A stretch of 64,000 nt of DNA, from contig JANJXV010000014.1 of the NCBI GenBank assembly GCA_024803745.1, positions 3,271,001-3,335,000 on the forward strand, in the 5' to 3' direction. The notes beneath the pieces are model-generated. The model made no database searches, was not told the DNA's origin, and saw nothing but the letters and a program-made list of their open reading frames with translations. This stretch comes from Megascapheus bottae. Its lineage: Eukaryota > Chordata > Mammalia > Rodentia > Geomyidae. Each line of letters starts with the position of its first letter. The first letter of the stretch is position 1. Position numbers and translations under genes: made by a program. Below are positions 33,387 through 44,504 of the stretch, piece by piece.

Positions 33387-33999
33387 GGAAGAGACCATTT
33401 GACCTTCCACAGATGTAAGCTGAGTAGACAGCACTTGATGAGAGAGAGCACACCCATGACTTGGTCAATGTCACATCCAGGGCTCTGCCTCTCTCATGCA
33501 TTTCTTCTGGCACCAGCTCCTAGATGAACCTCCTTGCCCTCTGCAGAGCTGGATATTCCCATAACCACGCTGATATTACAAATCCCTAATATGTTATCAA
33601 TGAATTCTCATCACTGTCTGTGTCCCTTGCTAGCCAAATAGAAGTTTCCATTCCTTCTAAGCCTTTAATTGTGGGTAACTTACATTCCTGTTCTATGTGG
33701 GGAACACATCAGTTGACTCCAGTTCTGCAGACCCTAGTTTATGCCTTCCTAGAACCGATCTCCGTGTTGCACTTTGGTTGCATACCTCCAGCCAAAGTAA
33801 GACCCAGCCAGAAATTTAACTGTGACCCTTCTTAATATGAACCCTATGGCAGGATTTTGAATTCCATCCACAACACTGAAAAAATAAATAACCGCTAAAC
33901 TCAACAGCTCTCACGAAACTCACCTTTTATCACACCTCCTCATTCCTAAATGGTTAAAATCTATAAGGTTAAAAAATTATCTATAAACGGCTTATGAGA
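33387..33999. other. unique block, less AT-rich
   Basis: No repeat recognised. A 71-codon plus-strand frame (33620-33835) and the end of a 108-codon minus-strand frame that runs into the L1 have no domain. Confidence 0.4.
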
Positions 34000-34267
34000 A
34001 GATGGGTATGGTGGCTCATGCCTGTAAACCTAGCTACTCAGGAAGCTGAGATCTGAGGATCCAGTTCAAAGCCAGCCCAGGCACTAAAAAGCCTGAGACT
34101 CTTATCCCCAATTAACCACTAGAAAACGGGATGTGACATTGTGGCTCAAGGGGTACAGTGGTAGCCTCCAGCTGAAGAGCTCAAGGACAAAGCCCAAACC
34201 CAGCGGTAGGGAGGTAGTGATGAGCTGAAGAGATTAGGGACAGTGACCAGGCCTAGAGTCCAAGCCT
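34000..34267 (+). mobile_element. 7SL-Geo SINE with partly duplicated right monomer
   Basis: Head GGGTATGGTGGCTCATGCC and linker AACCACTAGAAAACGGG are close to consensus. The block GAGCTGAAGAGNTNAGGGACAG occurs twice (about 34170 and 34218), so the right monomer carries an internal tandem duplication of about 55 bp. Confidence 0.88.
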
Positions 34268-34281
34268 CCCCCCCCCCCCCC
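34268..34281. repeat. poly(C) run
   Basis: Fourteen C in place of the usual A-tail. Confidence 0.9.
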
Positions 34282-34501
34282 ACGCATGGATTATGAGAGT
34301 CTTCGGGTGGCAGGGGAGGGGAGGAAGAACAGATATTTAAGCTCCCAACTAAGTTCACATGCTCACATGCATAGTCCCTCATTCTGTTCGCATCAGACAA
34401 AGCTAGATAGAGATGGCCACCTTTTGAAATACACTTCTCGTACTTAAAAGATACCTGCAATATTGTATTTACTAATCTTTCTTAGTATTTCTTTTTGAGG
34501 C

Positions 34502-34634
34502 AGGCACTAGTGGCTCATCCTTGTAATCCTAGCTACTCAGATCACTAAAACCTGGAGAATCATGATTTGAATCTAGCCCAGGCAGAAAAACCTGAGCGAC
34601 TCCATCAGTTAACCAGCATAAAACTGGACAGGAG
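34502..34634 (+). mobile_element. 7SL-Geo SINE, left piece split by IDL-Geo
   Basis: GGCACTAGTGGCTCATCC, ATCCTAGCTACTCAG and CAGTTAACCAGCATAAAACTGG. It breaks exactly at the A-rich linker and resumes at 34828. Confidence 0.85.
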
Positions 34635-34827
34635 GGCCAGGAGTATGGCATAGTGGTAGCATGCTTTCTTAGCATGCAAGAAGCCCTGGGTTTGAATCCC
34701 AGGAATCACATACACAGAAAAAGCCGGAAATGGGGCTGTGTCTCAAATGGCAGAGTGCTAGCCTTGAGAAAAAATTGTCCAGTGACAGGCCCAGGCACTA
34801 CGTTCAAGCCGCAGGACTGGCACAAAA
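34635..34827 (+). mobile_element. IDL-Geo SINE nested in 7SL-Geo
   Basis: GGCCAGGAGTATGGCATAG to CGCAGGACTGGCACAAA. AAAACTGGACAGGAG (34620-34634) and AAAGACTGGAGTGGAG (34827-34842) form a decayed TSD that duplicates the host linker. Confidence 0.9.
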
Positions 34828-34930
34828 AAAGACTGGAGTGGAGGTGTGGTTCAAATGGTAGAATACCAGTCATGAGCCAGTTAAGAGAAATTCTAAGGCC
34901 CTAAATTCTTGCCTCATATTGGCACAAATA
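34828..34930 (+). mobile_element. 7SL-Geo SINE, right piece
   Basis: GGAGGTGTGGTTCAAATGG then CATATTGGCACAAATAC completes the right monomer of the element begun at 34502. Confidence 0.7.
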
Positions 34931-35139
34931 CAGAAAATAAAAATGGTAGCTTATCGCAGCTGTATTTACAGGAAACAAAAAATTTTAATGGGCCATATTT
35001 GGAACCAAAAAGGCAATTTTCAAGAGAATATTAATGATATATGTTATCCAAGAGAGAACTAAAACATCCATATATTTTTCTTAGTATAGCAACAATGTAT
35101 GACAGTAAAAAGACATCTTCTCTTCTCTTTTTATTTATT

Positions 35140-35333
35140 TATTTTTTGCCAGTCCTGGGCTTGAGCTCAGGGCTTGAGCACTGTCCTTGGATTTTCTCAA
35201 GGCTAGAGCTCTACCACTTGAGCCTCAGCACCACTTCTGGCTTTTTTCTATGTATGTGGTACCGAGGACTCGAACCCGGGTCTTCATGCATGCTAGGCAA
35301 GCACTTTAACCACTAGGCCAAACTCCCAGCCCC
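35140..35333 (-). mobile_element. IDL-Geo SINE
   Basis: Complement of a near-consensus dimer: TTTTTTGCCAGTCCTGGGC to AACCACTAGGCCAAACTCCC. The T-rich left edge is its A-tail. B box on the minus strand reads GGTTCGAGTCC. Confidence 0.94.
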
Positions 35334-36883
35334 CTCTTTTGATTTTTATAAGCAATTAAAATATAGTAATTAAGATAAGCATAATAATGTTAGTATACCA
35401 TCGTGACATTTTCAGAGTGTAGAAAAACAATTCAAACTACTTAATGATGTAGACTGACATGTATTTCATGACCCCAGACAGTGTATGATAGAAGTCTGAT
35501 GGCTACTACATGTACAGTATCTCCTGTAGAAATGCTCTTAGGTGGTTTTGACTGAAAACAAAAAAGTAAATCAATGTGCTGTGAAATTAACTGAAGATAT
35601 GAGAGGAGACAGAAACATGCACTTGAGAAAAGCAGATCGGGTATTAAATAATTGACCACTATGCTACATCTTTAAAGTGTGTTTAATTATTGGCTATAAT
35701 TTTTAAGGATGAATTTTGACTATGGGATTTTCACCTCACTGCTAGATACACAATGATTCCTTTACAATTCAATTAAGACCCTGGCTGTGCTTATTTCTAC
35801 CCAATAAAAGCAGGTCTTAATCTTATCTTCGTTCACAAAATTTCCACCTTAGGGCACCTATAAGCCCTAATAAGGCAGAGAAAACATTTTAGTACTTAAC
35901 CTTTCCATTTTGGTACTATTTCCCTTTATAGAAAAATGAAAAAAAAAACCTCTAATTTCTTTAAGTACTATTACATAAATTGCAGACATCAACATAAAAT
36001 GCCCATGTGCTCTCCATAACTACATTATATTAGATTTCCTTTCATCAGTTTATTGGATCTTATCTAAGAGAATTATCTTTAACCATAATAAATTTTCAAA
36101 TCAAATGAATCTTCCTAATCAAAGCTTAAACCCTGCAGTTCCATTTTCGTGTATAACCTTAAGCTTTATAAGATTCTTTATAAGATTTTCTTATATTCTC
36201 AGCCTCAGATTAAGATTAGTTTTTAGAAGACCAAAAAGTTCCCATATGAAAAATTCCCTTACAGAAAAATAAGTCAAATTATTCAAGCTAATCAAATCCT
36301 CAAGAAAGTTCTGTACATAAGACCACAACTTAACCCCTTTTTAAACAAGTTATTTCTATTTGTTATGCTCTGTGTACATGTCAAGTAAGTCAGATTACTA
36401 AGAAAATACTCAAAAGAGTCAGAGTTTGAACAAAAGAAATTTGCATCTTTACTGGTTCTTTTCCACCAATATGTTTTCAAATATCAAAACATATGTTCCA
36501 AAATAGTTTCACTTATTCCGACCAATACATTTTAATAAAATGCTATTGTCTCCTGACTGTGCTAAAGAGAAAAAGAGTGTTTATAGAACTGGGCAAAAAC
36601 ATGAAATGGCTACTATGGCAGTTTGGTGCCAAATTCATACAAACCCTAATGAAAGGCTGGCAGTTTTTCAGTGAACTGGGACAATATTAAATGAACCAAA
36701 TCAAATTACTTAAAGTTTGACCCAGAATATGTCCCTCAACCCTCACAGAAATGTTTGGGTTTTTTTTTTTTTTTGCAGGTTTTCAAATTTAAGTATCCAG
36801 ATAATCCTAGCTGTGTTCCTTTGACCTTACGAATCCCTGTCTTTTATATATGTCATAGAACCTGACAATTTCCACTTAAGAAG
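35334..36883. other. unique block, about 1.5 kb
   Basis: No recognised repeat or gene, apart from a T-run at 36760-36774. Short frames at 35441-35659, 36292-36480 (minus) and 36493-36690 (plus) have no domain. Confidence 0.4.
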
Positions 36884-36985
36884 GTATAATCATCATCATT
36901 TTGTAAGCAGAAAGGAAATCACCAAAGGTTAAGTAGCTTAAAAAAGATCACACAAGCTTGCAAAAATGAGGGACCTAATGTAAAC
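36884..36985 (-). mobile_element. MIR/L2-type remnant
   Basis: TCATCATCATTTTGTAAGC, AAAGGTTAAGTAGCTT and AGATCACACAAGCTTGC follow the complement of MIR (GAGGTTAAGTGACTTGCCCAAGGTCACACAGC). Confidence 0.6.
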
Positions 36986-37013
36986 ACGTTACTGTATTAC
37001 TATCACACTTCCA

Positions 37014-37055
<42 letters not shown>

Positions 37056-37066
37056 GGGGGGTGAGG

Positions 37067-37104
<38 letters not shown>

Positions 37105-37136
37105 GACAGAGACAGACAGAGAGAACGAGAGGGAGA
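37014..37136. repeat. compound (GT)n(GA)n(GACA)n microsatellite
   Basis: Three adjoining simple repeats in a row with a short G-run between them. Ser/Leu-rich minus-strand frames here are artefacts. Confidence 0.95.
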
Positions 37137-37216
37137 CTTTGTACATGTGCCTGTGAACTTATGCATTCACATCCTATAAAAGTTAAGGTATGCACACTTC
37201 AGGCAAAGACCCATCT

Positions 37217-37406
37217 TATTTTTGCCAATTCTGGGCTTGGACTCAGGGCTTGAGCACTGTCCTTGGGCTTTCCTCAAGGCTAGGGCTCTACTACTTGAGC
37301 CACAGCATCACTTCTGGCTATTTCTAAGTATGTGGTACCAGGAATCGAACCTGGATCTTTGTGCGTGGTAGGCAAGTACTGTACCACTAGGCCAAACTCC
37401 CAGCCC
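37217..37406 (-). mobile_element. IDL-Geo SINE
   Basis: TTTTTGCCAATTCTGGGC to CCACTAGGCCAAACTCCCAG on the plus strand. Minus-strand B box GGTTCGATTCC is intact although other parts are diverged. Confidence 0.92.
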
Positions 37407-37610
37407 CATAAGGGGCCATCTTTAGGAGCAAGATTTACCTCTCAGTTAACAGACGTTTTCAAAAAGTATTCTATTAAGCAGTCTTAATAACATATGCCAC
37501 CACATTGGATCTAGCTGGAGTATCTGGACTAATCCATTTGACTAAAAATTTCTACTTTTAAAAAAATTCTTAGATTCTGTTCTCCCTACACATATTAAAA
37601 ACAAAATCCC

Positions 37611-37802
37611 TGGGCAGGGAGTTTGGTTTAGTGGTAAAGTCCTTGCCTAGCATTCAAGAAGACCGGGGTTCGATTCCTCGGTACCACATTCGTAGAAAAA
37701 AAGCTGGAAATGGTGCTGAGACTCAAGTGGTAGAGCTCTAGCCTTGAGGAAGTCCAAAGTCAGTGCTCAGACCCTAAACTCAAGCACAGGACTGGCAAAA
37801 AC
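37611..37802 (+). mobile_element. IDL-Geo SINE
   Basis: GGGCAGGGAGTTTGGTTTAG to GCACAGGACTGGCAAAAAC. B box GGTTCGATTCC is intact; A box has one change (TGGTTTAGTGG). Confidence 0.92.
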
Positions 37803-38140
37803 AAATAAATTCATTAAAAAAAAAAACCATCCCAATACCCTGAAAGAATACATTTCATTAAAAATCATACAATTCCCAAAATCCTGTTGAGAGTTACTTA
37901 GGATAGCACATTTAAGCAATGTGGCTATTTTGAAAAATGTACATCCAAAAGGCAAGCAAATTACACAACAGATAGCTTAGAAACTACTCTAAAGAGATTG
38001 AGATTTCAACAGATTAACAGATCTATTAAAAATTATCTTTAGTCACAAGATCACTATTCTAGTTTTAATCACAGATAAATTTTAAGGAGAGACTTACATA
38101 ATAAGGAATCTTCTCCTTTAAGTAAAATTAAGCAATAAAA

Positions 38141-38440
38141 ATAAATCAATATGAGATAACCAAGGGATGGCAAAAGAGATGAGAGATAACATAGTACATT
38201 AAGGAAAACAGTCACTCATTACATGGCTTTTGTTTCCTTCTCCTGGAGGTCCTTACATTTAGTGTCATACTATTTGGCCTAATGTCTCTAGATTTTGTTT
38301 TATTGTAAATCTCTGCTAGAAGAGCCCAAGGTTCCTACTGATTATGACAAATGAGGGAGACTATTGGGCTCAATGTTTGTGAAGTTATGCACCTTCTATC
38401 TGGTGAATATAATGTTCTATTAATCACAATGAAAAATAAA
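38141..38440 (+). mobile_element. 5'-inverted (twin-primed) L1 3' end
   Basis: From about 38145 to 38370 the plus strand reads the complement of ORF2 end and proximal 3' UTR (ACTGATTATGACAAATGAGG and CATAGTACATTAAGG blocks). From 38371 to about 38437 it reads the distal 3' UTR in plus orientation (TGCACCTTCTATCTGGTG, then ATTAATCACAATGAAAAAT). The inverted part is the 5' side. AATAAATCAAT and AATGAATCAAT flank it. Confidence 0.85.
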
Positions 38441-38608
38441 AAGAGAACTACAAAAAATGAATCAATTCTAAAAAGCAAATAGCAATTACCTCTTTCATTA
38501 ATCATATTTCTATAGTAGTCATAAGCTATTTCCCCAATGATTGATTAAATGTTCAGTGAGTATTCATAAGACAGAGTGCTAAGCATCACTGCTGAGAAAA
38601 TATACCAG

Positions 38609-38838
38609 GTATTATTTTGTCAGTCTTGGGGCTTGAACTCTGAGCCAGGATGCTGTCCCTGAGCTCTTCAGCTCAAGGCTACAGCCCTACCCCTTGAGCC
38701 ACAACGCTGCCACTTCCACTTTTCTTGTGGTTAATTGGAAATAAGAGTTTCAAGGTCATTAGTGCCTGGCTGGCTTTGATCTCAGCCTCCTGCATAGCTA
38801 GGATTACAGGTATGAGCCACCATGCCCAGTTTACTAGG
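38609..38838 (-). mobile_element. 7SL-Geo SINE
   Basis: TTGTCAGTCTTGGGGCTTG, CTCTTCAGCTCAAGGC, TGTGGTTAATTGGAAATAAG and GATTACAGGTATGAGCCACC are the complement of a complete dimer. TACCAGGTATTA and TACTAGGTATAA flank it. Confidence 0.92.
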
Positions 38839-40330
38839 TATAATTCTATAGTAATGTCACTAATGAAATCTAAAGAAGCAGGTAACAAAAATGGAGCACT
38901 GGAAGAAGGAAAAGCAGAAATGATTAAAAAAACAGATGTTCCCAGAAATGGACTTGCATGATTGGCTGGACACTCATATAAATGAAATGAAAAATGAACT
39001 TTATGAAGGGAACTGACTCAGAAATGAGAAAGGGACCAAATTCTAAAAGCAAATATTCTACCTTTGCTAAAATGTAATCATTCTTTGGCCTTCCATGTTC
39101 TTTCCATCAACCTGCTCTACCACAAGAGATTTGCATTCTATATTGCTAACCTCTTTCTTACTATCTACCATGCAAAGATATGGTTACTTTTAGACCTATC
39201 TTTTAAAATATCATATGAACAAGGACTTTGCTTTGTGATATGCACTCTAAATGCCAGCACAAACCTCTCTGTCCTTGCCCAGTCTGACATACTGCCTTAA
39301 ACCACAATCTTTCAATACATGAATAGTTCAGAGCACATGCCTTAGAGGCCATAATAAAGTTTTACTTCTAGGTCTCTCCTTAAAGAATACAGAACACTGT
39401 AAAATACCCCAGCAAGGACAAGGGAAAAAAATCTCTGAACAACCAAAATAACAGTTAACTTATGTCAGCAAACACTGCCTTCCAGTTCCCCCATTTTCCT
39501 GGCCCCAAAGACTAATTCATTCACTGAGGAACATTTTCTGCAATTTCTACAGACCCCAAATGGGAAAAAGAAAGAAATCCATGTGAAAATATAAAGTATT
39601 TGTTTCCAGAAAGAAACTTCAGAAAATCTTTGCTTACACTGTAGCTTTTGTTCCAACAATCTTTTAGGAGACATTTAGAAAATCTAATTTTAATAACAAC
39701 AGAAATACATCCCTCTGGTAAAGTATCTAATGGCCTCTGCCTGTCCCAGAGTGGTGAAAACAGATGTCTAGATGATGTAAATAAAAAGTGCTTATGAAAT
39801 TATTTTAATCAGCAGTTTACTCAGTGTGAATAACCTTGAAATTTTGAGAAAATATATGAAAAAAACAAATAATAAAGTCTATATATCCACTTAAAATTAC
39901 CAAGAAATAGCCCAAGAATGGTGAACGAGATCTATAAAATCCCAATTATATTTTAGTTTTCCTAGAATTCCAACAGTGAGGTAGGACTTCATTTTTAATT
40001 AAAAACTGACATACCTTTACATCATAAACATTTAAACCAGTTTTCCAGGAATATTTACCTAAAGGAACTTTCACAGTCTTCTTCTAAGTCTGCAATTGGC
40101 AAACTTACTTGGTAAAGGACAAGTAGTAAATAGAGATTTTAGGCTATGGTGGCTATAATCGCTGTTGCAATTAATCTGCCTGTGTTGAATGAAAGCAATC
40201 ACTTAGAGGAAACAATGTTCAATAAAACTTAATTTACAAAAAACAAAGAAATCTAGATTTTGGCCAACCAAACAAAAGCTTGCCAGTCTCTGTTCCCATT
40301 CAGTTATAATGATTGTGTTTTTTCTTTGGG
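38839..40330. other. unique block with a possible L2 trace
   Basis: GAACAAGGACTTTGCTTTGTG at about 39220 faintly resembles the L2 end. Otherwise no recognised feature; the open frame at 39064-39300 includes that trace. Confidence 0.35.
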
Positions 40331-40538
40331 TTTTTTTTTTTTTTTTTTTTTTTTTTGCCAGTCCTGGGCTTTAGCTCAGGGCCTGAGCACTTGGGCTTTT
40401 CTCAAGGCTAGCACTCTGCCATTTGCGCTACAGCACCACTTCCAGCCTTTTTTTATGTATGTGGTACCGAGGAATCGAACCCTGGTCTTCGTGCATGCTA
40501 GGCAGGCACTCTACCACTAGGCCAAACTCCCAGCCCCA
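40331..40538 (-). mobile_element. IDL-Geo SINE with long poly(T) (A-tail)
   Basis: A T-run of about 26 precedes GCCAGTCCTGGGCTTTAGC; the element ends CCAAACTCCCAGCCCC. The right monomer lost a few bases (GAGCACTTGGGC). Minus-strand B box GGTTCGATTCC is intact. Confidence 0.93.
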
Positions 40539-40973
40539 TGATTGCTTTTTAAAACATATAATTGTCTTGCTCCTAGATGAGTTTATATTTTTCACTGCCT
40601 CACCAAGTCTAGGAAGTGGCTGTTTCCATTATAGAACACAGAAGAGGAGCTAATCAGAAGCTCATATTAAATTTAGGGAACTCTCCTCTATAGAACTGAC
40701 TGTGCTTCTCTATGGGTCATTGAACTAAGAATCAGAGAGAAATACCCAACGGAGAAGAACTGAGAGTGAAGGAAATATTTTAGTACCATATCACAACAAA
40801 GCTATAAGACTGTATGTGGTTAAAACTGTTCTCATATTCAGGAAACTTAAAAATCAAAGAAAGATTACAAGAATGTGAATACTGAAACTAAATAGCCAAC
40901 TCCGTATTCTTTTAATATGCTATATCACCTCTCTAAAAATCCAATGATTTTCATTTGATTTTTTTCTACTTTA

Positions 40974-41173
40974 TTTTTTATTTATTTATTTATTGCCAGT
41001 CTTGGGCTTGGGCTCAGGGTCTGAGCACTGTCCTTGGACTTTCTCAAGGCTAGAGCTCTACCACTTGGGCCTCAGCACCACTTTTGGCTTTTTTCTATGT
41101 ATGTGGTACCGAGGAATCAAACCTGGGTCTTCATGCATGCTAGGCATGCTAGGCCAAACTCCCGGCCCCATTG
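40974..41173 (-). mobile_element. IDL-Geo SINE with internal deletion
   Basis: ATTGCCAGTCTTGGGCTTGG to CCAAACTCCCGGCCCC. The A-box region is shortened (CTAGGCATGCTAGGCC), so this copy lacks a normal A box. TTTTCTACTTTA at 40962-40973 and 41174-41185 is the TSD. Confidence 0.93.
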
Positions 41174-41913
41174 TTTTCTACTTTAAAAACACAGAACTTC
41201 CAGTTTGTATCATCCAGATGCATAGAAATTGTAACTCAGTTGTACAAAAATCAAGATTCAAGTAGACATTAGGTTTCCCATTTACCAGACCACAAAAAAA
41301 TATATCAGAGCCTGAGGAAGGATGATTTTGTGTTTTGAGTAATGGGTTAGCCTAGGCATACCTGATATTATTATCATCAATATTAATCATAATGATAAGA
41401 AGCTATTGACTGAGTCTTGGTTATTTTTTATTATTTTTTCCACTATCAAATTACATTCTAAGAATCTTTATAGGAACTAAATATACTTTCTGAAAAGGAT
41501 GGAAGTATCTGTGATTCATACTGTTACTTACCTACAAGTACAAATTGTCACAAGTGAAAATATATCTATAAAGATACATAGCAAAGTTTGTATGCAAAAT
41601 CACCAAAACCCAAGTAACTATACACTCTCACCCAGCACCCCTTCACAGCAAAACTCATCGGTACTCTGCCCCCCTACTCCATACTAGATTATATTTGTCT
41701 TCCTTACTGTTTTGCAACAGCTTACATAATGTTTGTTCTTGTTGTCTTACTACTTCTCAATTTTAAAACATCTTGGTCATACATAGACAACATCAAATTA
41801 AGTAGAAGATACTTTTCTTTCTGGCACACAGGATGTGATGGCAACCCTCTGTAGCTTCTTTAACTTTGGATTCAGGCTGATCTAAATAGCAAGACTCCAC
41901 CAAAAAGAAAATA
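41174..41913. other. unique block with a MIR-like trace
   Basis: CATTCTAAGAATCTTTATAG and nearby bases (41395-41480) resemble the complement of a MIR 3' part. The rest is unrecognised. Confidence 0.35.
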
Positions 41914-42120
41914 GGGCCGGGAGTTTGGCCTCGTGGCTAGTGCTTGCCTAGCGGGTTTGATTCCTTGGCACCATATACTTAGAAAAAGTTGGAAGTGGTG
42001 CTGTGCCTCTAATGATAGCATTCTAACCTTGAGAAGGCCCAGGGACAGCGCTCAGGCCCTGAGTTCAAGCACTGGGACTGGCAAAAAGAAAAAAGAAAAA
42101 GAGAAAAAAAAAAGAAAAAG
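41914..42120 (+). mobile_element. IDL-Geo SINE with deletion in the left monomer
   Basis: GGGCCGGGAGTTTGGCCTCG, then GCTTGCCTAGCGGGTTTGATTCC shows loss of the anticodon-arm stretch. The tail is (A)nG-rich to 42120. Confidence 0.9.
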
Positions 42121-42825
42121 AAAAAGCAGTGTCAGTGTCAGTATGCCGTGTGAGTAATAATAAAAGAAAACCTCCCATCTTCACGTCTATAATATTATTG
42201 TTGCTGAAACTGGTACTTCTTCATTATGAAAAACTCATGGCTTATGGAAGGATGGGAACTGGGCAAGGTGTATACTGGCATAGGTAACATGTTAAACTTA
42301 ATTATTAAAAAGTTTTCTTAATCTAAAAACTAAAACTGTGTAGAGTTTGAAAGTCTATGAATAGAAAATCAATACTGAATATGATATTTTACTTTTTGTT
42401 CTTATACTCTGGTCTCTAAAGAAAACCAGGTTGAACGAGAGAAAGACAATAAAGCAGATGGAGACTTTTGCAGGAACTGTGAAAAAAAAAACTTGCAGAT
42501 TTTTTAAGAGGCTTTCAACACTACCAGAACTGATTAACTCTACTTTAAAGCTTAAAGCTTTCCTTTCCCTTTAAAAACATATTTATAGTCTGCATTGTGC
42601 ACCAGATTTATGTGTATAAGCTATGATTTGCATTCTCCTTGGCTCAGAGAAGAAGGGAAGAATGGAAGGGCCTCTTCTGAGTAAAAGGGAAACAGCACTA
42701 AGGAGAATGTTATGCATAAAGATAAAAATGGCTAAACAAATTAACTCCATTATACTGAAAGGAAAAGCAAAAGGAGTGCTTGTGCTATGTTTGATCCTTC
42801 TACATGGAAGGAACGAAAATATATG
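42121..42825. other. unique block
   Basis: Nothing recognised. The 67-codon frame at 42623-42826 is lysine-rich with no domain. Confidence 0.35.
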
Positions 42826-43195
42826 AGCTAGATATGTGACACTGGGTAAATTATCTAACTTTTCTCTGAGATTCTAGTTTTTCTTATTAAAAACACAAGT
42901 AGGAGAGCAGGTACTGGTGGCTCAAGCCTCTAATCCTAGCTACTCAGGAGGCTGAGATATGAGGATCAGAGTTCAAAGTCAGCCCAGGCACAAAAGTCTA
43001 TGAGACTTTTGTCTGCAATTAACCACCAGGAAACGGGATGTAGCACTGTGGTTCAAGGGGTAGAGCACTAGCCTTGAGCTGAAGAGCTAATGGATAGAGC
43101 CCAGGCCCAGAGTTCAAGCCCCAAGACCAATCAAAAAAAATACAAGTAGCGACAGCAGATTCCTCAAGGTGCTTTTAAGTTAAATGAGCTATTGC
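42826..43195 (+). mobile_element. MIR SINE interrupted by a 7SL-Geo
   Basis: GAGCTAGATATGTGACACTGG and AATTATCTAACTTTTCTCTG (42826-42890) are MIR core. AAGGTGCTTTTAAGTTAAAT then GAGC (43165-43190) is the continuation on the other side of the inserted SINE. Confidence 0.6.
42906..43136 (+). mobile_element. 7SL-Geo SINE inserted in MIR
   Basis: GGTACTGGTGGCTCAAGCC, AACCACCAGGAAACGGG and CTTGAGCTGAAGAGCT in order. AAAACACAAGTAG (42890-42902) and AAAATACAAGTAG (43137-43149) form the TSD. Confidence 0.93.
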
Positions 43196-43312
43196 CTCCA
43201 AGCTAGTTATGTTATGATGTAACTAATTTTAAAGGTTTAATTTTATTAGCCATTATGATTGCTGCAGTTAAATTTTTTCTATATAAATACTGCTAAATCA
43301 TGACCTTCATCT

Positions 43313-43400
43313 TTTCATGATTCAACAAATATTAACTGAGCAGTTATTAGGCCCTAAGAATCATATGAAGCACAGATGGCTAGAGATGAACAGAACAAAA
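43313..43400 (-). mobile_element. L2 3' end
   Basis: GATTCAACAAATATTAACTG, then AGCAGTTATTAGGCCCTAAG follows the complement of the L2 end (ATTCAACAAATATTTATTGAGCACC). Confidence 0.6.
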
Positions 43401-43802
43401 TTCAGGACATCCGACCATATATTCCATCATCACAACAGGTTAAAGTCAGAGGGGAAGAAGAGAGTTTGTTTAGCTATCTGTAAGACAGTGTAAGGCAGCC
43501 TTGTCCATGTCACACAGCACAGGCCCCTGAAATATAGTATGTCACCAATCAATCTTTATGGAACTTGTCACACACCAAAGATGTAGTGATGTAGTGTACA
43601 TTCAATATAATCAATGCGATGACTATTTGTTATTAACTTGACTGGGTTGAGAGATGTCTAGAAAAATGATATAGCACACTTCTCAATGTGCCCACAAGGG
43701 TATTTCCAGAGACAATTGGCACATGGATCAGCAAACTGGAGAGGGAAGACATACCTTGCAAGCAGGGAACATCAACCAGTAGGCTTGAGGCCAGAATGAA
43801 CA

Positions 43803-43840
43803 ACAACAAATAAATAAATAAATAAATAAATAAATAAAAT
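43803..43840. repeat. (AAAT)n microsatellite
   Basis: ACAAATAAATAAATAAATAA-type run. Confidence 0.95.
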
Positions 43841-43888
43841 TTGAAAAAACAGAGAAGGAAACTCACACTCAGGCACAAACTCATGTCT

Positions 43889-43972
43889 TCTTTTTTTGTC
43901 TTTTGGCAATTCTGGGATCAGGCCAATGACTATCAGATATGATAGGCAATCACTCTACCCCCAGCCTGCCAC
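43889..43972 (-). mobile_element. ID-like SINE fragment
   Basis: T-run at the left, then GGCAATTCTGGGATCAGGCC and GGCAATCACTCTACCCCCAG, the complement of a short tRNA-like SINE. Confidence 0.5.
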
Positions 43973-44172
43973 ACTTCTTGAACAAGTGTATTTTTGGCTG
44001 TTGCCGTCAACTGTGGAAACTCAACTCCAAAATGATCAGCTTTAAATGTGGACTTTCACCAGCAATTCTCCAGAATTCCAGGTCTTGAGCCTCAGACTGA
44101 CTTATATCATTGGTCCCTTGAACTTCTTAGACTTAGCAGATCTTGGTTCCCTCAGACCTCCAGCATCTAATG

Positions 44173-44173
<1 letters not shown>

Positions 44174-44214
<41 letters not shown>
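44174..44214. repeat. (GT)n microsatellite
   Basis: GT run of about 20 units. Confidence 0.95.
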
Positions 44215-44215
<1 letters not shown>

Positions 44216-44504
44216 GCTAAACTAATAGATTCCCTCTTATAAATATTCCCACACTGTATTGGTTCTGATCTTCTGGAAAACCCTAAATATTTATTTCCTA
44301 GATACACTGTGTAACAATACAAATCATTTGTGTGCCAGCCTGTTTTGCTGACTAAAGTGCTCAACATCCATTAGTGTGTTGATTAGGAACCAAAATCATG
44401 ACTGAGACCAAAAATACATATACTAGATAATAATAAAAGGAAGAAAATAGAATAAAACATCAAGCCCAATGTTTGTTAAGAAGAAAATTCTTATAAATAC
44501 TCTG

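Larger units (their letters stand above)
43626..44290 (+). mobile_element. ancient LTR-like interspersed repeat, broken
   Basis: TTAACTTGACTGGGTTGAGAG, TATTTCCAGAGACAATTGGC and GGATCAGCAAACTGGAG start a pattern I recall from an old mammalian repeat. Its far end here reads TCCTCTTATAAATATTCCC-like then TATTGGTTCTGATCTTCTGG. A (TAAA)n run, an ID-like fragment and a GT run interrupt it. I cannot assign the family; LTR is my best guess. Confidence 0.45.

Noticed and set aside
33187..33513. 108-codon minus-strand frame
   Set aside because: More than half is antisense to the L1 3' UTR; no domain in the remainder.
35041..35316. A recurring protein-like string (GPEHCPWTFSRLELYHLSLS) in several frames
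   Set aside because: It is the antisense translation of IDL-Geo SINEs and recurs at each copy (for example 15855, 25127, 40993, 46009, 62100). It is a repeat signature, not a protein family.
37014..37136. CRISPR-like or tandem-repeat array
   Set aside because: It is a compound GT/GA/GACA microsatellite with no spacers, in a mammalian context.
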